This document shows positions 62,947 to 64,000 of a stretch of 64,000 nucleotides of DNA, piece after piece. The translations under genes were made by a program, and so were the position numbers. The stretch is taken from assembly GCF_937616625.2 (NCBI RefSeq), contig NC_065573.1:3363001-3427000 (forward strand), read 5' to 3'. The notes below the pieces were generated by a model. The model was not told where the DNA came from and made no database searches. It worked only from the letters and a program-made list of their open reading frames with translations. This DNA comes from Mercurialis annua. Taxonomy: Eukaryota; Streptophyta; Magnoliopsida; Malpighiales; Euphorbiaceae. Position 1 is the stretch's first letter; each line of letters starts with the position of its first letter.

Positions 62947-64000
62947 ATACAAAACCAAACGTTTCACCTTTTTAGCGATTTAAGCCAAGCGTTTACAAAC
63001 GTTACGAAACAAATCCAAACGATTCACCTTTTTAGCAATTTAAGCCAAACGTTTACAAACGTTACGAAACAAATCCAAACATTTCACCTTTTTAGCGATT
63101 TAAGCCGAACGTTTACAAATGTTACGAAACCAATCCAAATGTTTCACGTTTTGAGCAATTTAAACCAAACGTTTACAAATGTTTCGAAACAAATCCAAAC
63201 ATTTCACATTTTTAGCGATTTCACCCAAATGTTTACAAACGTTACGAAACAAATCCAAGCGTTTTACCTTTTAAGCAATTTAAGACAAACATTTACAAAT
63301 CCAAACGTTTCCTTGTTTTAGCAATTTAAGCCAAACGTTTATAAACGTTACGAAACAAATCCAAACATTTCTTCTTTTTAGCAATTTAATTCGAACGTTT
63401 ACAAACGTTACGAAACAAATCCAAATGTGTTACCTTTATAGCGATATAAACCAAACGCTTCACCTTTTTAGCGATTTAATCCACACCTTTTACCTTTTAA
63501 GCAATTTAAGCCAAACGTTTACAAACGTGACGAAACAAATCCAAATGTTTCATCTTTTGTAGCGATTTAAGCCAAATGTTACAAACGTTACAAAACTAAT
63601 CCACACGTTTTACCTTTTTAGCAATTTAAGCCAAACGTTTACAAACGTGACGAAAAAAATCCAAACGTTTTGCCTTTTGTAGCGATTTAAGCCAAACGTT
63701 TACAAACGCTACAAAACCAATCCACACGTTTTACCTTTTTAGCGATTTAAGCCAAACGTTTACAAACGTTACGAAACAAATCCAAGCGTTTCCCCTTTTG
63801 TAGCGATTTCAGCCAAACGTTTACAAACGTTACAAAACTAATCCACATCTTTTACCTTTTTAGCGATTTAAGCCAAACATTTACAAATGTTACGAAACAA
63901 ATCCAAGCGTTTCACCTTTTTAGAATTTAAGCCAAACGTTTACAAACATTACGAAACAAATCCAAACATTTCCTTGTTTTAGCAATTTAAGCCAAAAGTT

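Larger units (their letters stand above)
36580..64000 (+). repeat. 60-bp satellite array, segment 3
   Basis: About 455 monomers in the same orientation, continuing to the window edge, after the right copy of the GTTTC duplication (36580-36584). Higher-order periods of about 2.76 and 1.65 kb are present, along with shortened monomers (for example GCCAAACGTTACGAAAC, missing about 10 bp) and eight inverted segments. From about 59.5 kb the array becomes less regular and lacks clear long duplications. There are no genes. Confidence 0.97.

Noticed and set aside
16850..63321. Dozens of open frames with FSDLSQTFTNVTKQIQ-type repeats
   Set aside because: They follow the satellite phase, start and stop wherever a monomer mutates, occur in other frames too (NPNVSPF and RNKSKRFTFL versions), and have no promoter or conserved ends.
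16768..64000. CRISPR array
   Set aside because: The repeats are contiguous with no unique spacers, and the context is a plant genome.
16768..64000. Telomeric or degenerate telomeric repeat
   Set aside because: TTTTTAGCG resembles TTTAGGG only superficially; the period is 60 bp and TTTAGGG runs are absent.
16768..64000. CENP-B box in the satellite
   Set aside because: The reverse monomer contains TTTCGTAACG, but the CGGG half of the box is missing. A centromeric role cannot be claimed from sequence alone.

Overview
The window is nuclear DNA from a flowering plant, in gene-poor and probably heterochromatic sequence. The evidence is a Ty3/Gypsy chromovirus of the Tekay/Del type primed by initiator tRNA-Met, an En/Spm (CACTA) DNA transposon with plant-type transposase genes, two Mutator-type MITEs with 9-bp target duplications, and more than 45 kb of tandem satellite. 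I see no host gene, tRNA gene or rRNA gene. The species cannot be named from the sequence.

Positions 1-16,767 are a stack of nested transposons. The innermost and youngest is a 9.2-kb Tekay-type retrotransposon (389-9617, + strand). It has TG...CA long terminal repeats (LTRs), a tRNA-Met primer site, a polypurine tract and a perfect GTAGT target duplication. Its gag-pol lies in one frame but is broken by four stop codons. It sits inside an LTR of a second Gypsy-type element on the minus strand (1-388 plus 9618-11231). That LTR in turn interrupts a CACTA transposon on the minus strand (11232-16767), which carries decayed TNP2-like and Ptta/En/Spm-like transposase genes, a 370-bp MITE and a CACTA terminus at 16767. 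The CACTA terminus abuts satellite DNA directly, so the whole stack probably landed inside the satellite array, whose other side should lie left of the window.

Positions 16,768-64,000 are satellite: roughly 750 head-to-tail copies of a 60-bp monomer, interrupted only by a 318-bp MITE (21830-22147) and a 1,752-bp solo LTR (34828-36579). The monomer has an internal 10-bp rhythm (AAAC at positions 12, 22, 32 and 42) and a half-repeat exactly 30 bp long. Monomers are grouped in higher-order repeats with periods near 4.09, 2.29, 2.76 and 1.65 kb. Eight short inverted segments punctuate the right-hand part. Because 60 is a multiple of three and one frame lacks stops, the array throws up many open frames of a 20-residue repeat; these look like by-products of the array rather than proteins.

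No part of the window looks like a working host pathway. The interest is structural: satellite architecture, datable insertions with empty paralogous sites, and hairpin-forming minisatellites inside LTRs.
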